Assembly: GCA_019359275.1 (NCBI GenBank)
Contig: JAHHHP010000004.1
Coordinates: 85,872 to 149,871 of the forward strand
Direction: 5' to 3'
DNA length: 64,000 nucleotides
From: Myxacorys chilensis ATA2-1-KO14
GTDB lineage: Bacteria; Cyanobacteriota; Cyanobacteriia; Leptolyngbyales; Leptolyngbyaceae
Part shown: positions 19,700-29,047 of the stretch, in pieces
Numbering within the stretch: position 1 is the stretch's first letter
Layout: each line of letters opens with the position of its first letter
Program-made: the position numbers and the translations under genes
Notes under the pieces: generated by a model
What the model was told of the DNA's origin: nothing
Databases searched by the model: none
Seen by the model: the letters and a program-made list of their open reading frames with translations, nothing else

Positions 19700-20113
19700 T
19701 CAGCATCACCCGCTTCGATCGAAATGTGGACAAATGTGCCCCCTACCGTTGGAGTGGCATGGGCAAGTCGTGAGGCTAGAGATAGGAAATTTTGGCAAGA
19801 CATTGAAGCTGTACATTTAAGCCAGCGTCTGTCTCACGTCCCGATAGACGACCTAAAATTGACCCTCCCTGAGCCTCCCAGTTGAGAGTACCCAGAGAGA
19901 AAGCCGAAAAAAACAATCTAGAGGGCATCCCCTATTTCTAATTAGTTGCCGAAATATTTATGAGGACGATTGATTCAGCGATCCTTCGGAGTTTGGCGGA
20001 GCCAAGCGTAAGTGTTCATCTCACTACTTTCTATCTTCCAAATGATCAGTTAAGAATTGTCAATACGAATTAGGTAGAATGATTCAGATTGGCGTCGCTT
20101 AGGATTGGGCTGA
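19700..20113. other. Divergent region between the Ser/Thr kinase and pheT
   Basis: This stretch of 414 bp contains one copy of a recurring motif (GCGATCCTTCGGAG at 19979-19992 followed by TTTGGCGGAGCCAAGCG) that also appears near 37498 and 59975. Reading frames here are short and lack a convincing start. Promoters for both flanking genes should be here, but none is clear enough to call. Confidence 0.4.
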
Positions 20114-22555
20114 ATGCGGATTTCTCTGAACTGGTTGCAAGAGCTTGTCGATATATCCCTGTCACCGGAAGCCTTAGCCGACATGTTGACGATGGCAGGG
20201 TTTGAGGTCGAAGAGATTGAGGATCGGCGGACGTGGGCAGATGGCGTCGTTGTCGGAAAAGTGTTAGACCGTCAACAGCACCCAAATGCTGATCGTCTGA
20301 GTGTGTGTCAGGTGGATATTGGCGGCGAAACTCCGTCTCAAATTGTCTGCGGCGCGGCAAACGTTCGAGCTGATATTTATGTTGCTGTGGCGACGTTAGG
20401 AACGTACTTGCCCAAAGTAGATCTAAAAATTAAGTCTGCCAAACTGAGAGGCGTACCGTCTGAAGGCATGATCTGTTCGCTCTCAGAGGTGGGGTTAACA
20501 AAAGAATCGGACGGCATTCACATTTTCGATCCGGCTACAGTCGGGTCAGTCAAACCTGGAAGTGACGCCCGATCGCTGCTAGGACTTGATGATGTAGTTC
20601 TCGACCTCACCTCTACCGCCAATCGAGCCGATGCCCTGAGCATGGTTGGCATTGCGCGGGAGATCGTCGCTCTGACTGGTAGCCTCCTACGGCTGCCGGA
20701 CGCTCCCCTTGTTAAACCTACCAAGAGCAGTTCGTTAGCACTCAAAATTTCTGAACCGCAAGCTTGCCCAGCCTATATTGGAACAGTCATTGAAGGATTG
20801 ACCGTTGCGCCGTCTCCTGCTTGGCTACAGCAGCGATTGCAGTCTGCTGGGGTTCGCTCAATTAACAACGTGGTGGATGTTACCAACTACATCATGTTGG
20901 AATGGGGACAACCACTGCATGCGTTTGATCGCGATCGCTTAGTCACCGTAGCAGGGAGTGAACCGTTGACGATGGGCGTCCGGTTTGCGCGGTCAGGAGA
21001 AGTGGTGAAAACTTTGGATGGCAACGATCGCAAACTGCTAGAGCAAGCGCTTCTCATTACAGCTAACGATCGACCGACGATGCTAGCAGGCATTATGGGC
21101 GGCGAGGAAACCGAAGTGTATGACGGAACGCAGAACGTAGTGCTGGAATCAGCCATTTTTGATTCGGCGGCGATTCGGCGTTCGGCTCGCGCTCAGGGCT
21201 TGCGAACAGAAGCCTCTGCCCGCTATGAGCGAGGCATTAACTTAGCTGAACTCGAAACAGCATGTCGTCGGGCGGTGAAACTTATCACTGACTTGGCGGG
21301 AGGACAAGTTGTTGCCCAAGAAATGGTAGATACCCGTCCGAGTGGGGGAGCCTTAACACGATCGATTGAGTTGCGCTTAGAGCGAGTCAATCAAGTTTTA
21401 GGCATGGTCGAAGTAGAAGACGATTTGGCCGAACTTCAATCGACCGATGTTGAACGGACGCTGAGCGCTTTAGGCTGTCAACTGGAGATCAGCGCTCCCG
21501 GAACCTGGACAGTCACCGTTCCGCCCTACCGCTACCGCGATTTAGAACGGGAAATTGATCTAATCGAAGAAGTGGCGCGGTTGTACGGGTACAACAACTT
21601 CTACGATAGTTTGCCAACGAAAACGGAGGCGGGATATCTCTCGATCGAGCAGTACGTGACGCGGCATCTGCGGGAAGCGTTTCGAGGAGCAGGATTGACC
21701 GAGTTGATTCACTATTCACTCGGCAAACCGAGTAGCGATCGCCAAATTATTCTGGCAAATCCTCTATTTACCGAATATTCTGCACTGCGAACAGATTTAA
21801 TTGACGGCTTGATCGATGCCTTTCAATACAATCAGGAACAAGGCAACGGCGCACTCAACGGCTTTGAGTTTGGGCATGTGTTCTGGAACGAAGAAGAAGG
21901 GCTGACCGAATCGGAGTATTTAGGGGGCATTTTGGGCGGCGATCCGAGCCAAGGCAAATGGATTCGCGGTGGTAAAGAGCAATCCCTCACTTGGTTTGAG
22001 GCGAAAGGCTTGCTCGACGGCGTGTTTGAGCGAGTCGGATTGCCAGTCGAGTATCAGCCCGATCGTCGAGATGAGCGATTGCATCCAGGACGGACGGCAT
22101 CACTTTGGGTAAGGGGCGATCGCTTGGGCACATTTGGACAACTCCATCCGCAACTCCGTCAAGAACGCGGTCTGCCCGATGAAGTGTATCTCTTTCAACT
22201 CGATCTGGGAATTGCGATTCGGCATCTAGAAACGGATGAAGCCCTCGTGCCCGTGTTTAAGCCTTACTCGACATATCCGGCATCCGATCGCGATATTGCC
22301 TTCTACGTTTCGACCAAAGTTGCGGTTGCAGACCTCCAACGCACGATTGTAAAAGCGGGCGGCACGTTGTTAGAGTCTGTGGAGTTGTTTGACCAATATC
22401 GAGGCGACCGAGTGCCAGAGGGTCAGCGTAGTTTAGCGTTTCGGTTGGTGTATCGGGCCAGCGATCGCACGCTGACCGATGAGGATGTTGATCCGGTTCA
22501 CCAAAAAGTCCGGGATGCGTTGGCGGAGAAGTTCCAAGTCGAACTTAGAAGCTGA
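20114..22555 (+). CDS. pheT: Phenylalanine--tRNA ligase subunit beta
   Basis: The beta chain of the alpha2-beta2 phenylalanyl-tRNA synthetase carries tRNA binding and editing functions. The 813-residue product starts [14 protein letters not shown], as the family does. It contains an N-terminal tRNA-binding (EMAP-like) domain (about 40-150), the B3/B4 editing domain (about 210-390, with [20 protein letters not shown]), B5 (about 410-490), the catalytic-like core, and the C-terminal ferredoxin-fold anticodon-binding domain ([18 protein letters not shown] onward). pheS is not in the window, which is common in cyanobacteria. The gene is monocistronic by spacing. Confidence 0.97.
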   Translation: MRISLNWLQELVDISLSPEALADMLTMAGFEVEEIEDRRTWADGVVVGKVLDRQQHPNADRLSVCQVDIGGETPSQIVCGAANVRADIYVAVATLGTYLPKVDLKIKSAKLRGVPSEGMICSLSEVGLTKESDGIHIFDPATVGSVKPGSDARSLLGLDDVVLDLTSTANRADALSMVGIAREIVALTGSLLRLPDAPLVKPTKSSSLALKISEPQACPAYIGTVIEGLTVAPSPAWLQQRLQSAGVRSINNVVDVTNYIMLEWGQPLHAFDRDRLVTVAGSEPLTMGVRFARSGEVVKTLDGNDRKLLEQALLITANDRPTMLAGIMGGEETEVYDGTQNVVLESAIFDSAAIRRSARAQGLRTEASARYERGINLAELETACRRAVKLITDLAGGQVVAQEMVDTRPSGGALTRSIELRLERVNQVLGMVEVEDDLAELQSTDVERTLSALGCQLEISAPGTWTVTVPPYRYRDLEREIDLIEEVARLYGYNNFYDSLPTKTEAGYLSIEQYVTRHLREAFRGAGLTELIHYSLGKPSSDRQIILANPLFTEYSALRTDLIDGLIDAFQYNQEQGNGALNGFEFGHVFWNEEEGLTESEYLGGILGGDPSQGKWIRGGKEQSLTWFEAKGLLDGVFERVGLPVEYQPDRRDERLHPGRTASLWVRGDRLGTFGQLHPQLRQERGLPDEVYLFQLDLGIAIRHLETDEALVPVFKPYSTYPASDRDIAFYVSTKVAVADLQRTIVKAGGTLLESVELFDQYRGDRVPEGQRSLAFRLVYRASDRTLTDEDVDPVHQKVRDALAEKFQVELRS

Positions 22556-22584
22556 AGATTGAGGGCTGATTGCACGTCTTTAAA

Positions 22585-23322
22585 TCACGATCGCTTGAGT
22601 TGTCCAAACAGCTCTTTGACGTGCTCCCAGGCATTCGTTGCTGCGATCGCGCTATAGCTATCACGCTGATCGCAAAAGAATCCGTGTCCCGCAGGATATC
22701 GAAAGAGTTGGTGACGAATGCCATGAGCTTGCAGAGCAGCCTCGATTTGATCGATCTGTTCGGTTGGAATGAGCGGATCTTGAGTACCAAAAAATCCGTA
22801 AACAGTTCCTTCGATGTCAGGAGTCCGAGCAATTGTTGGTACTCCTCCTCCTGGCGTCATTACAGAAATGCCAGCCCCATAAAAACAAGCTGTCACCTTC
22901 ACATCCGGCAAGGTGGCGGCTAGATAAGCAACGTGTCCACCGAAACAAAACCCGATCACCCCGATCGCATCTTGCTGAACCGAGGGTAAGGCTCGGAGAT
23001 GGGAGATCGCGCTTTGGACATCGCTCAATAACTGCTCTGCTGTCGTCTGGTCTTTGTGAGAGCGACCAAGCTTTAGCTCTTCATCGCTATAGCCGACCTC
23101 AAATCTGGGAGCGGTGCGCTGATAGATCGCAGGCGCGATCGCGACATACCCTTCTCTTGCGATGCGCTCCGTGACCTCTCGGATATGAGCATTGACGCCA
23201 AACACTTCTTGAATCACGACGATCGCAGGGTAATGTCCTGCCTCAGTCGGTTCTGCGAGATAGGCATCGATTTGCAGGGAACCGTTAGAAATTTTGGTAT
23301 GAGTCGAGCGAATTTCAATCAT
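22585..23322 (-). CDS. Dienelactone hydrolase family protein
   Basis: The 245-residue alpha/beta hydrolase has the Cys nucleophile elbow typical of dienelactone hydrolases (VIGFCFGGH), the Glu-bearing VVIQEVFGVN strand, an acid segment (GTQDPLIP) and the catalytic His in YPAGHGFFCDQR. These enzymes hydrolyse lactones and related esters; the cellular substrate in cyanobacteria is unknown. It converges with pheT (30-bp gap) and starts at ATG 23322. Confidence 0.92.
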   Translation of the reverse strand: MIEIRSTHTKISNGSLQIDAYLAEPTEAGHYPAIVVIQEVFGVNAHIREVTERIAREGYVAIAPAIYQRTAPRFEVGYSDEELKLGRSHKDQTTAEQLLSDVQSAISHLRALPSVQQDAIGVIGFCFGGHVAYLAATLPDVKVTACFYGAGISVMTPGGGVPTIARTPDIEGTVYGFFGTQDPLIPTEQIDQIEAALQAHGIRHQLFRYPAGHGFFCDQRDSYSAIAATNAWEHVKELFGQLKRS

Positions 23323-23773
23323 TGTGCCTTGAACCGAGCGTAAATTAAATGGTGCTGACGCAAGATTAGCTTCACGAGAGTAGCGAGCGTCAGCTTAGAA
23401 GCTTGCCATACTCTGAGGATGAGTAAACTGAGATAAGTAAACAAAACTTTTTGTTTCTAAAAAACTCTATGAACTTGAAAATTTCTTCTCCGTACTTTAA
23501 CGCTGAAGGTAACCGTAAATCACCGTATAGAAATGCCTCGGATTTATAGTAATATCTCTCGAAACACCTAATCCTGTCTAACTTGTAGAGAACATTTCAT
23601 ACGTTTGACTAAAGTCAGAAAAAATACCGACTAGAGGTGGTAAAGCGGGTCAGAGAACAGAGAAAACACTTAACTTCACAATCAGTCTGTCACCTAAGAT
23701 GGTAGGAGTATTAAGCGAATTCCAACGTTGGAGTTCCTTGATAGATTAGGTGAGCAAGTCTTGAGGCGCTGGC
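23323..23773. other. Divergent region upstream of the GntR regulator
   Basis: The 451-bp AT-rich region lies between the dienelactone hydrolase and GntR genes. It has no credible coding frame. The GntR protein may bind here if autoregulated. I saw no clear palindromic operator or RNA structure. Confidence 0.4.
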
Positions 23774-24760
23774 ATGGTGCAATTTCAAATTCAGCCAGAT
23801 AGCGATATCCCGGCATCCAATCAACTTTACAATCAGATTTTGTTTGCGATCGCCTCGCGGCAGTTTCCGCCTGGGCATCGCTTACCGAGTACCCGTCAAC
23901 TTGCGATGCAAACCGGACTGCACCGCAACACAATTAGTAAGGTTTACCGGCAGCTAGAAGATGCTGGCGTCGTTGATGCCCATGCCGGATCAGGAATTTA
24001 CGTTCGAGATCAAGGACATGATGCCGCGATTCACATCAAATCTCCCTTACTTGACCAATATCCCTTAGCTCACAAAATTATTCAAAATAGCCTTGATGAT
24101 TTGTTGAAGCAGGGCTGTTCTCTCGGTCAAGCACGGGAACTGTTTCTAGCAGAAATTGATTGGCGATTGCGCTGTAGCGCTCAAGTGTTGGTCACAGCTC
24201 CGATGCACGACATTGGTAATGGTGAAGTGCTACTGCGCGAACTAGAACGGGCGCTCAATATTCCGATGCAGCTTGTGCCAATGGAAGAACTGAGTCAAAT
24301 TCTTGATCAGACTCGTTCTAGCACCGTTGTGACGAGCCGCTACTTTATTGCTCAGGCAGAAGCGATCGCAACGCCAAGAGCTGCTCGTGTCATTCCGATC
24401 GATATTTATGATTTTGAAAAAGAAATCAAAATTGTCAAGGCAATGCAGAAAGGAACCTGCCTTGGTATTGTGAGCCTCAGTTCCGGCACGGTCGGCGTTG
24501 CGGAGGTAATCATCCATAGTTTGCGGGGTGATGACTTACTAGTCATGACGGCTCAAGTCAACGACAAATATAAGCTCAATGCGATCGTTCGTAGCGCCCA
24601 AACCATCTTTAGTTTTGATGAGATGAGTTGTGCGATGGTCAAGGCTACGGTGTCAGCAGCACGAGAAGACATTATTCGCCCACCTCAAGTGATCTGTTGT
24701 GAAAACTTTGTAGTCAGCAAATCGGTGAGTCTGCTTAAACGAGAACTTGGACTAGAGTAG
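23774..24760 (+). CDS. GntR family transcriptional regulator
   Basis: The N-terminal winged helix-turn-helix (residues about 12-78) is a classic GntR domain: YNQILFAIASRQFPPGHRLPSTRQLA, then GLHRNTISKVYRQLEDAGVV and the wing AHAGSGIYV. The remaining 245 residues are not an aminotransferase domain (no PLP lysine motif) and look like a periplasmic-binding-like or otherwise lineage-specific effector domain. Cyanobacteria conserve a GntR protein of this kind; Synechocystis Sll1961, which affects photosystem stoichiometry, is a possible relative but this is only a suggestion. Monocistronic. Confidence 0.85.
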   Translation: MVQFQIQPDSDIPASNQLYNQILFAIASRQFPPGHRLPSTRQLAMQTGLHRNTISKVYRQLEDAGVVDAHAGSGIYVRDQGHDAAIHIKSPLLDQYPLAHKIIQNSLDDLLKQGCSLGQARELFLAEIDWRLRCSAQVLVTAPMHDIGNGEVLLRELERALNIPMQLVPMEELSQILDQTRSSTVVTSRYFIAQAEAIATPRAARVIPIDIYDFEKEIKIVKAMQKGTCLGIVSLSSGTVGVAEVIIHSLRGDDLLVMTAQVNDKYKLNAIVRSAQTIFSFDEMSCAMVKATVSAAREDIIRPPQVICCENFVVSKSVSLLKRELGLE

Positions 24761-24780
24761 CGCTACCCTGCTGATGGGCG

Positions 24781-24914
24781 CAAAAAAAAGGTGGCACGAA
24801 GTACTGTGCCACCTAGTCACCTTCACCTACAAATTTGGCGTCTCCTCATTCTGCTCAACGATTAGCGTTTTCTTCGCCAACGTTTACAGCTTGATCAGCT
24901 TCAGAATTTGATTG
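24781..24914 (-). ncRNA. Possible small RNA or long 3' UTR ending in a strong terminator
   Basis: On the minus strand a -10-like TATACA (24926-24921) with a loose -35 (TTTACG, 24951-24946, 19-bp spacing) precedes about 134 bases without an ORF of note. These end in a 9-bp perfect hairpin and an eight-T tract. This layout would fit a small RNA. The alternative is that the stretch is simply the 3' untranslated end of the membrane protein gene at 24978-25652. It matches no RNA family I know. Confidence 0.3.
24782..24814 (-). terminator. Rho-independent terminator (minus strand)
   Basis: AGGTGGCAC (24789-24797) and GTGCCACCT (24806-24814) form a perfect 9-bp stem. The plus strand has eight A's before it (24782-24789), so the minus-strand transcript has a T tract directly after the hairpin. 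It ends transcripts coming from the membrane protein gene or from a small RNA. Confidence 0.8.
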
Positions 24915-24977
24915 GCATTATGTATACTACTTTACCGTTTTAACTCGTAAACGAGCATAAGAAAGATTAAGACTGGG

Positions 24978-25652
24978 CTAGTTAGATGACTGAGCTAATA
25001 GATGGGCGCAGATATCATGCGAATCCCATTGCAGTTCTGCAAGGAGCAGCGCACTAAATCCAATCAGAACGCCTGTCACAACGAATTGCCACGCTCCGAC
25101 ATAGGGAAGGACTGCAATTCCGGCAAGGTGCATTAGACCCATTAGGCTGAATGCGCGCGATCGCATCTTCCAGCTACTGTAGAAATACCCGATTGCGTTC
25201 AGCACCAGCCAGATTGCACAAAGAGAAGCGAGAACCTGTCCCCAACCCAAGAAAATACTTAAATCTGTAATGACGATACCAAGCGTCATCAGCCAAGCCC
25301 AAGCACTCACCACTTGACTGATGGGTTCAACGGTTCGCCAAACGTGCGATCGCTCTACCATAACGACCGTGCCTGCTAACGTTAGCACCGACCAGAGAAT
25401 CGCCTGAGTACTCCAGTCAATCAAGGCAAACTGAGCCGTAAAAAAAATAATCGCAGAAATGATGCCCCACAAGAAGCACGCTTGATCGATGCTTGTGTAA
25501 AAGGTTGAAATGATAACTGTGTTGCCTAGCTGCCAATGAATGCGCCACAGTCCAGGTAAATCTTCAATTTCATAAGCAGATTGCTTTCGTCGTAAGAGGG
25601 GGAGGTCGTCACTAAAAAAATTATTTCTATTAAAAAGCAGGTCTTGAACCAT
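24978..25652 (-). CDS. Conserved multi-pass membrane protein of unknown function
   Basis: After about 45 soluble N-terminal residues, six hydrophobic segments follow (for example FLWGIISAIIFFTAQFALI, ILWSVLTLAGTVVMV, WAWLMTLGIVITDLSIFLG, VLASLCAIWLVLNAIGYF, LMGLMHLAGIAVLPYVG, FVVTGVLIGFSALLLAEL), so it is an integral membrane protein. I do not recognise the family. ATG 25652 (224 residues) is preferred to an upstream TTG at 25673. Its terminator is probably the hairpin at 24789-24814. Confidence 0.7.
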   Translation of the reverse strand: MVQDLLFNRNNFFSDDLPLLRRKQSAYEIEDLPGLWRIHWQLGNTVIISTFYTSIDQACFLWGIISAIIFFTAQFALIDWSTQAILWSVLTLAGTVVMVERSHVWRTVEPISQVVSAWAWLMTLGIVITDLSIFLGWGQVLASLCAIWLVLNAIGYFYSSWKMRSRAFSLMGLMHLAGIAVLPYVGAWQFVVTGVLIGFSALLLAELQWDSHDICAHLLAQSSN

Positions 25653-25877
25653 TCGCTTAACATTACTTAGCAATTATTCTAAGCATACGACACGATCGCT
25701 TCAGCTGAGGTGTGAAGTAGAGCAAATGTGCCTAAAGGAATTGCTGAGAAACTAAATCGCTCGAAAAAATCACGTTTCTACTTTGTTTTTATCACCGTTG
25801 CAAGCCGTATTTCGCTCACGTATTTTTCCCAGTAGTAATACTGATTTCATTCACTAATAGACAAAATCCCATAAGTA

Positions 25878-25902
25878 AGGGGCACGGCGCTGCCGTGCCC
25901 CT
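25878..25902. repeat. Perfect inverted repeat, cyanobacterial interspersed palindrome or terminator
   Basis: AGGGGCACGGC (25878-25888) and GCCGTGCCCCT (25892-25902) form a perfect 11-bp stem with loop GCT. Near-identical GGGGCACGGC palindromes are widespread in cyanobacterial intergenic DNA. It lies 22 bases past the stop of the SDR gene and may also terminate it. Confidence 0.75.
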
Positions 25903-25923
25903 ATCGAATTGCATTCGATCGCG

Positions 25924-26784
25924 TTATCCATTTACAACATTGCCACCATTAGGATGTAAGATTTGACCCGTCATGTAGCTAGAGTCATCAGACGCAAGAA
26001 ACACGTAAGAGGGGGCTACTTCTTCGGGTTGTCCCGCCCGCTGCATCGGTACTTGCTGACCAAAGCTTTTCACTTTGTCTTCGGGAAAAGTTGAAGGAAT
26101 CAGAGGCGTCCAAATCGGGCCTGGCGCGACTCCATTTACACGAATACCCTTCTCTACTAGAGATTGAGAGAGAGACCGAGTAAAAGCAACGATCGCACCC
26201 TTGGTTGAAGAATAATCCAGTAGCGTTGAGTTGCCTTGATATGCGGTAACAGATGTGGTGTTGATGATCTTGCTGCCTGATTGCAAATGAGGCATCGCCG
26301 CTTTGGTCATAAAAAACATGGCGAAGATATTGGTACGGAAGGTACGCTCTAGCTGCTCTGCCGTAATATCTTCAATGTTGTTCTGAGGGTGCTGCTCTGC
26401 GGCGTTGTTCACGAGAATATCTAGATGTTCAAACTGATCGATCGTTTTCTGAACGGCTTGCTTACAGAACGCTTCGTCACCGACATCACCTGCGATCGCA
26501 AGACACTGCCGCCCTTCCTGCTCAACGAGTCGAACCGTTTCCTTGGCGTCGTCATGCTCGTTGAGATACACGATCGCTACATCCGCTCCTTCTTTGGCAA
26601 AGAAAATAGAAACTGCGCGACCAATGCCGCTATCGCCTCCTGTAATCAGCGCAACGTTATTGAGTAACTTGTTGCTGCCAGTGTATTTAGAATCTGTACT
26701 CCGTGGTGTTGGATCCATTTCTGATTCCAATCCAGGCCGCTGGTCTTGGTGTTGCTTTGGCTGTAGTTGTTCTGATTGTGTCAT
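25924..26784 (-). CDS. SDR family oxidoreductase, YghA-like
   Basis: The 286-residue SDR has a polar N-terminal extension (about 40 residues, Gln/Pro rich). Then come the cofactor motif TGGDSGIGRA, NNAAEQ, the catalytic STK region (NTTSVTAYQGNSTLLDYSSTKGA with Ser, Tyr, Lys) and the C-terminal tail SYMTGQILHPNGG. The extension and the HPNGG-type end are typical of the YghA/YhdF group, often annotated as glucose or general stress dehydrogenases. It is likely the last gene of a minus-strand group with stress flavour (acidic small protein, DUF2231, DUF2993), though terminators separate the units. Confidence 0.92.
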   Translation of the reverse strand: MTQSEQLQPKQHQDQRPGLESEMDPTPRSTDSKYTGSNKLLNNVALITGGDSGIGRAVSIFFAKEGADVAIVYLNEHDDAKETVRLVEQEGRQCLAIAGDVGDEAFCKQAVQKTIDQFEHLDILVNNAAEQHPQNNIEDITAEQLERTFRTNIFAMFFMTKAAMPHLQSGSKIINTTSVTAYQGNSTLLDYSSTKGAIVAFTRSLSQSLVEKGIRVNGVAPGPIWTPLIPSTFPEDKVKSFGQQVPMQRAGQPEEVAPSYVFLASDDSSYMTGQILHPNGGNVVNG

Positions 26785-26847
26785 TGCCTTTTCCTAGCAT
26801 CGCTACAACTTTTTTATTACTGAGACAAATTTGTTATTGAAACAGAA

Positions 26848-26884
26848 ACGGGCCACATCGTAGAGTTTCTACAACATGGCCCGT
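26848..26884 (-). terminator. Hairpin after the 118-residue acidic protein gene
   Basis: ACGGGCCA (26848-26855) pairs exactly with TGGCCCGT (26877-26884), with further partial pairing inside. On the minus strand it follows the stop at 26899 by 14 bases and is trailed by TTTCTGTTTC, so it is a plausible terminator. Confidence 0.6.
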
Positions 26885-26898
26885 CCTAAAATCACACT

Positions 26899-27255
26899 CT
26901 ATCGCCAAACCCGATTGCCATCCTCATCAATTCGCGCTTGACGAATCACGTCAGAAATCTCTTCTGCATCTTTGACATGGTGGAGGGCTTTCTTCTCACC
27001 ATCCGGCTCATCAACCACAAAATATTCCGGTACAACAATGTGGTCGCCTGTAATGTCCGGCGCGTCAACTGCGACCTGTTTTGCCTTTTCTTCCACCGAT
27101 TGATTTGAATCGATGCGATCGCCAGGGTTAGACGCTAGAGTTTCTTTATCCAACTCTCGTTTTTGATCAAGCTTTTGTTTAGGATCGACCTCTTCAGACG
27201 TCATCGGTTGATTAATACCCGGTTCGTTATAAGCAGGTTTTGCATCTTGATTCAT
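26899..27255 (-). CDS. Small acidic hydrophilic protein of unknown function
   Basis: The 118-residue product is highly charged, rich in Asp, Glu, Lys and Gln, and without hydrophobic segments. Its first 70 residues look disordered (QKLDQKRELDKETLASNPGD). The C-terminal half (VVPEYFVVDEPDGEKKALHH ... IRQARIDEDGNRVWR) may fold. I recognise no family. The ATG at 27255 is preceded by a purine-rich GGGTAAAAATT. Its neighbours suggest, weakly, a stress-related role. Confidence 0.6.
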   Translation of the reverse strand: MNQDAKPAYNEPGINQPMTSEEVDPKQKLDQKRELDKETLASNPGDRIDSNQSVEEKAKQVAVDAPDITGDHIVVPEYFVVDEPDGEKKALHHVKDAEEISDVIRQARIDEDGNRVWR

Positions 27256-27291
27256 AATTTTTACCCTTTAAACATCAATATGGTAAATGCT

Positions 27292-27317
27292 AAAAAAAAA
27301 GAGGCATTAATGCCTCT
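27292..27317 (-). terminator. Rho-independent terminator after DUF2231 gene
   Basis: AGAGGCAT (27300-27307) and ATGCCTCT (27310-27317) form an 8-bp stem with a two-base centre. Nine A's on the plus strand (27292-27300) give a T tract on the minus strand. It lies about 100 bases past the DUF2231 stop. Confidence 0.75.
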
Positions 27318-27419
27318 TTCATATGAAGTAATCTTGAATAGGTCAAAAGCATGACAAATGACCACACACAGACTACTCACTTTAGCTAATGACTTTGGGT
27401 TGGCTAGTTACTTTGGGAA

Positions 27420-27950
27420 CTAGCGTAGCGTCGGCTTGCCGTTAGGACCGTTACCAATAACAGCGACTTTGTGACGATAGATTAGTTCTGCACCATACCA
27501 GCCCGTTACACCTAATAGCGCTGCTACAAACAGAGAGATTAAAATTCCAGTAGGTACGACGTGACCAATTGGATCATCCCAACGGAGCCAAAGATTTGCA
27601 GACGACAACGCTAGCGCAGCAATATTGCCCACCATGTGTGCCCAGCCTGCGCTGTGTTCGCGTACCCGACCGATTCTCAAAAAGTCGCTCATGCCTGTAG
27701 CTGCCGCAACAAGACCACTAACGAGACCCGCTAGGAGTAGCCAGAAAGAGGCTCTTGCCCAGAATTCATCCTGCACAAAGAAGTAGGCAGCGTCGGTTAA
27801 CAAAGTGCCCGTTAAAAACGCGATCGGGAACGTCACAATTAAGGGATGCAGCGGATGTTTTGCGATGTGAACAGTACTAGGTACACCACTATCGAGGTAT
27901 TCCGCTTCATCACTTTCAACTAACAGGGGAATATTGGGAGTCTCAGGCAT
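27420..27950 (-). CDS. DUF2231 domain membrane protein
   Basis: The family signature HPLHPLIVTFPIAFLTGTLLTDAAYF (about residues 31-56) is followed by three more hydrophobic segments, giving four membrane spans in 176 residues, with a short cytosolic N-terminus. The family is found across bacteria and its function is unknown; some members occur with redox or heme-related proteins. ATG 27950 is followed upstream by the DUF2993 gene stop 38 bases away, so the two are probably co-transcribed. Confidence 0.85.
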   Translation of the reverse strand: MPETPNIPLLVESDEAEYLDSGVPSTVHIAKHPLHPLIVTFPIAFLTGTLLTDAAYFFVQDEFWARASFWLLLAGLVSGLVAAATGMSDFLRIGRVREHSAGWAHMVGNIAALALSSANLWLRWDDPIGHVVPTGILISLFVAALLGVTGWYGAELIYRHKVAVIGNGPNGKPTLR

Positions 27951-27987
27951 TGTGTTCTCCTAAAGAGCTTATAAGCATAATTTATCC

Positions 27988-28719
27988 TTAGGATGAAGGA
28001 AACTGCTCAATATGCGCCTCTGACTGAAGAACGAGTTTGCCGGTTTGCACATCTAATTTCTTTAGCCGAAGGGACATGCCTTCAAGCTCAAAGTTTCGCA
28101 GATCTAACAATTCGCTGGCTTGCTGTAGCAAGGCGTCGGTCAACTCGGGCGATAATTCTTGTCCATCAGCGTATTGCACATCTCCTAAAACAACTTTCTG
28201 ACCCGCTTCCCCAATCTTTGGAATGGCGGTGAAAGAAACCTGCTTCTTCTCGTTAGAATTCTGCAAGATCACGTCTGTACTAAGAGCGACTTTGCCTTCG
28301 CCCGGCAATCCAAACTTAAGGCTTCGAGTATCAACTGTGGCTAGTTCTCCATTCACATGCACATCAAGATTTTGCATTTTAGCTCCCACGAAGTCGGAAC
28401 TAAAAGCGCGATTGATGTCTGACTCTAGCAACGTCACAATGGTTTCGGCGTCTGTCGGCTGAGTTAACTCGACCTTGCCAAAGGCAACACTAAGCGGATT
28501 AATCGAAACACTTCCGGTCTGTAGCTCCATTTCCTCAATTCGGAGGTCTTGCTGCATGACCATGCCTTCTCCTTTGATAGAGACCTGATCAACGTTGCCA
28601 GACATTGCCTTTAAGGGGTCAGTTTTGATTTCAACTTCTACGTCTTCAACTTCGTCAAGTTGGCTCTTGATTCCAATTTCTGCGGCTTTGTTGATCGCCT
28701 GCTCACCTAAGTCCGGCAT
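27988..28719 (-). CDS. DUF2993 (LmeA-like) lipid-binding protein
   Basis: The 243-residue protein matches the DUF2993 family, which is common in cyanobacteria and actinobacteria; the mycobacterial LmeA binds phospholipids and supports envelope lipoglycan synthesis. Visible marks are the N-terminal AINKAAEIGIKSQLDEVEDVEVEIKTDP and the repeating beta pattern of a tubular-lipid-binding (BPI-like) fold, with SLKFGLPGEGKV. No signal peptide is seen, so the location is uncertain. It is first in a likely unit with the DUF2231 gene. Confidence 0.78.
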   Translation of the reverse strand: MPDLGEQAINKAAEIGIKSQLDEVEDVEVEIKTDPLKAMSGNVDQVSIKGEGMVMQQDLRIEEMELQTGSVSINPLSVAFGKVELTQPTDAETIVTLLESDINRAFSSDFVGAKMQNLDVHVNGELATVDTRSLKFGLPGEGKVALSTDVILQNSNEKKQVSFTAIPKIGEAGQKVVLGDVQYADGQELSPELTDALLQQASELLDLRNFELEGMSLRLKKLDVQTGKLVLQSEAHIEQFPSS

Positions 28720-29047
28720 ACCTGTCCTCTCGTAGTGTCCTATGGCGCTACTTTAGGTCATACCTAGAAGGATTGTATCTGTACGGTGAGGGAGAGACCA
28801 TGCGATCGCGCTCTACCTTTGCGTAGAAAACGTTACTTTGCAGAAGATGGAAGCTTACATGCTTTCACTGCAATAGTTACGAAGACTAAGACGAGTGAGG
28901 AACGACTTGGTAAGTTCATCATTTTGCTAGATGAGATCACTGAGGGCTTTGCTGTTGCTCTTATGCATCCGAGCGAGTTTCTGCTCCTCACCATCTGATC
29001 TCATGAGTTCATCTCCAATTCCCATCTCAATATAGGATTCCACAGCG
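28720..29047. other. Intergenic region between DUF2993 and ssb genes
   Basis: The region of 328 bp should hold the promoter of the DUF2993 gene and the 3' end of ssb. Short frames exist on both strands (for example a 45-codon minus-strand frame starting inside ssb), but none has a convincing ribosome binding site or recognisable product. I see no hairpin strong enough to call a terminator. Confidence 0.35.
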
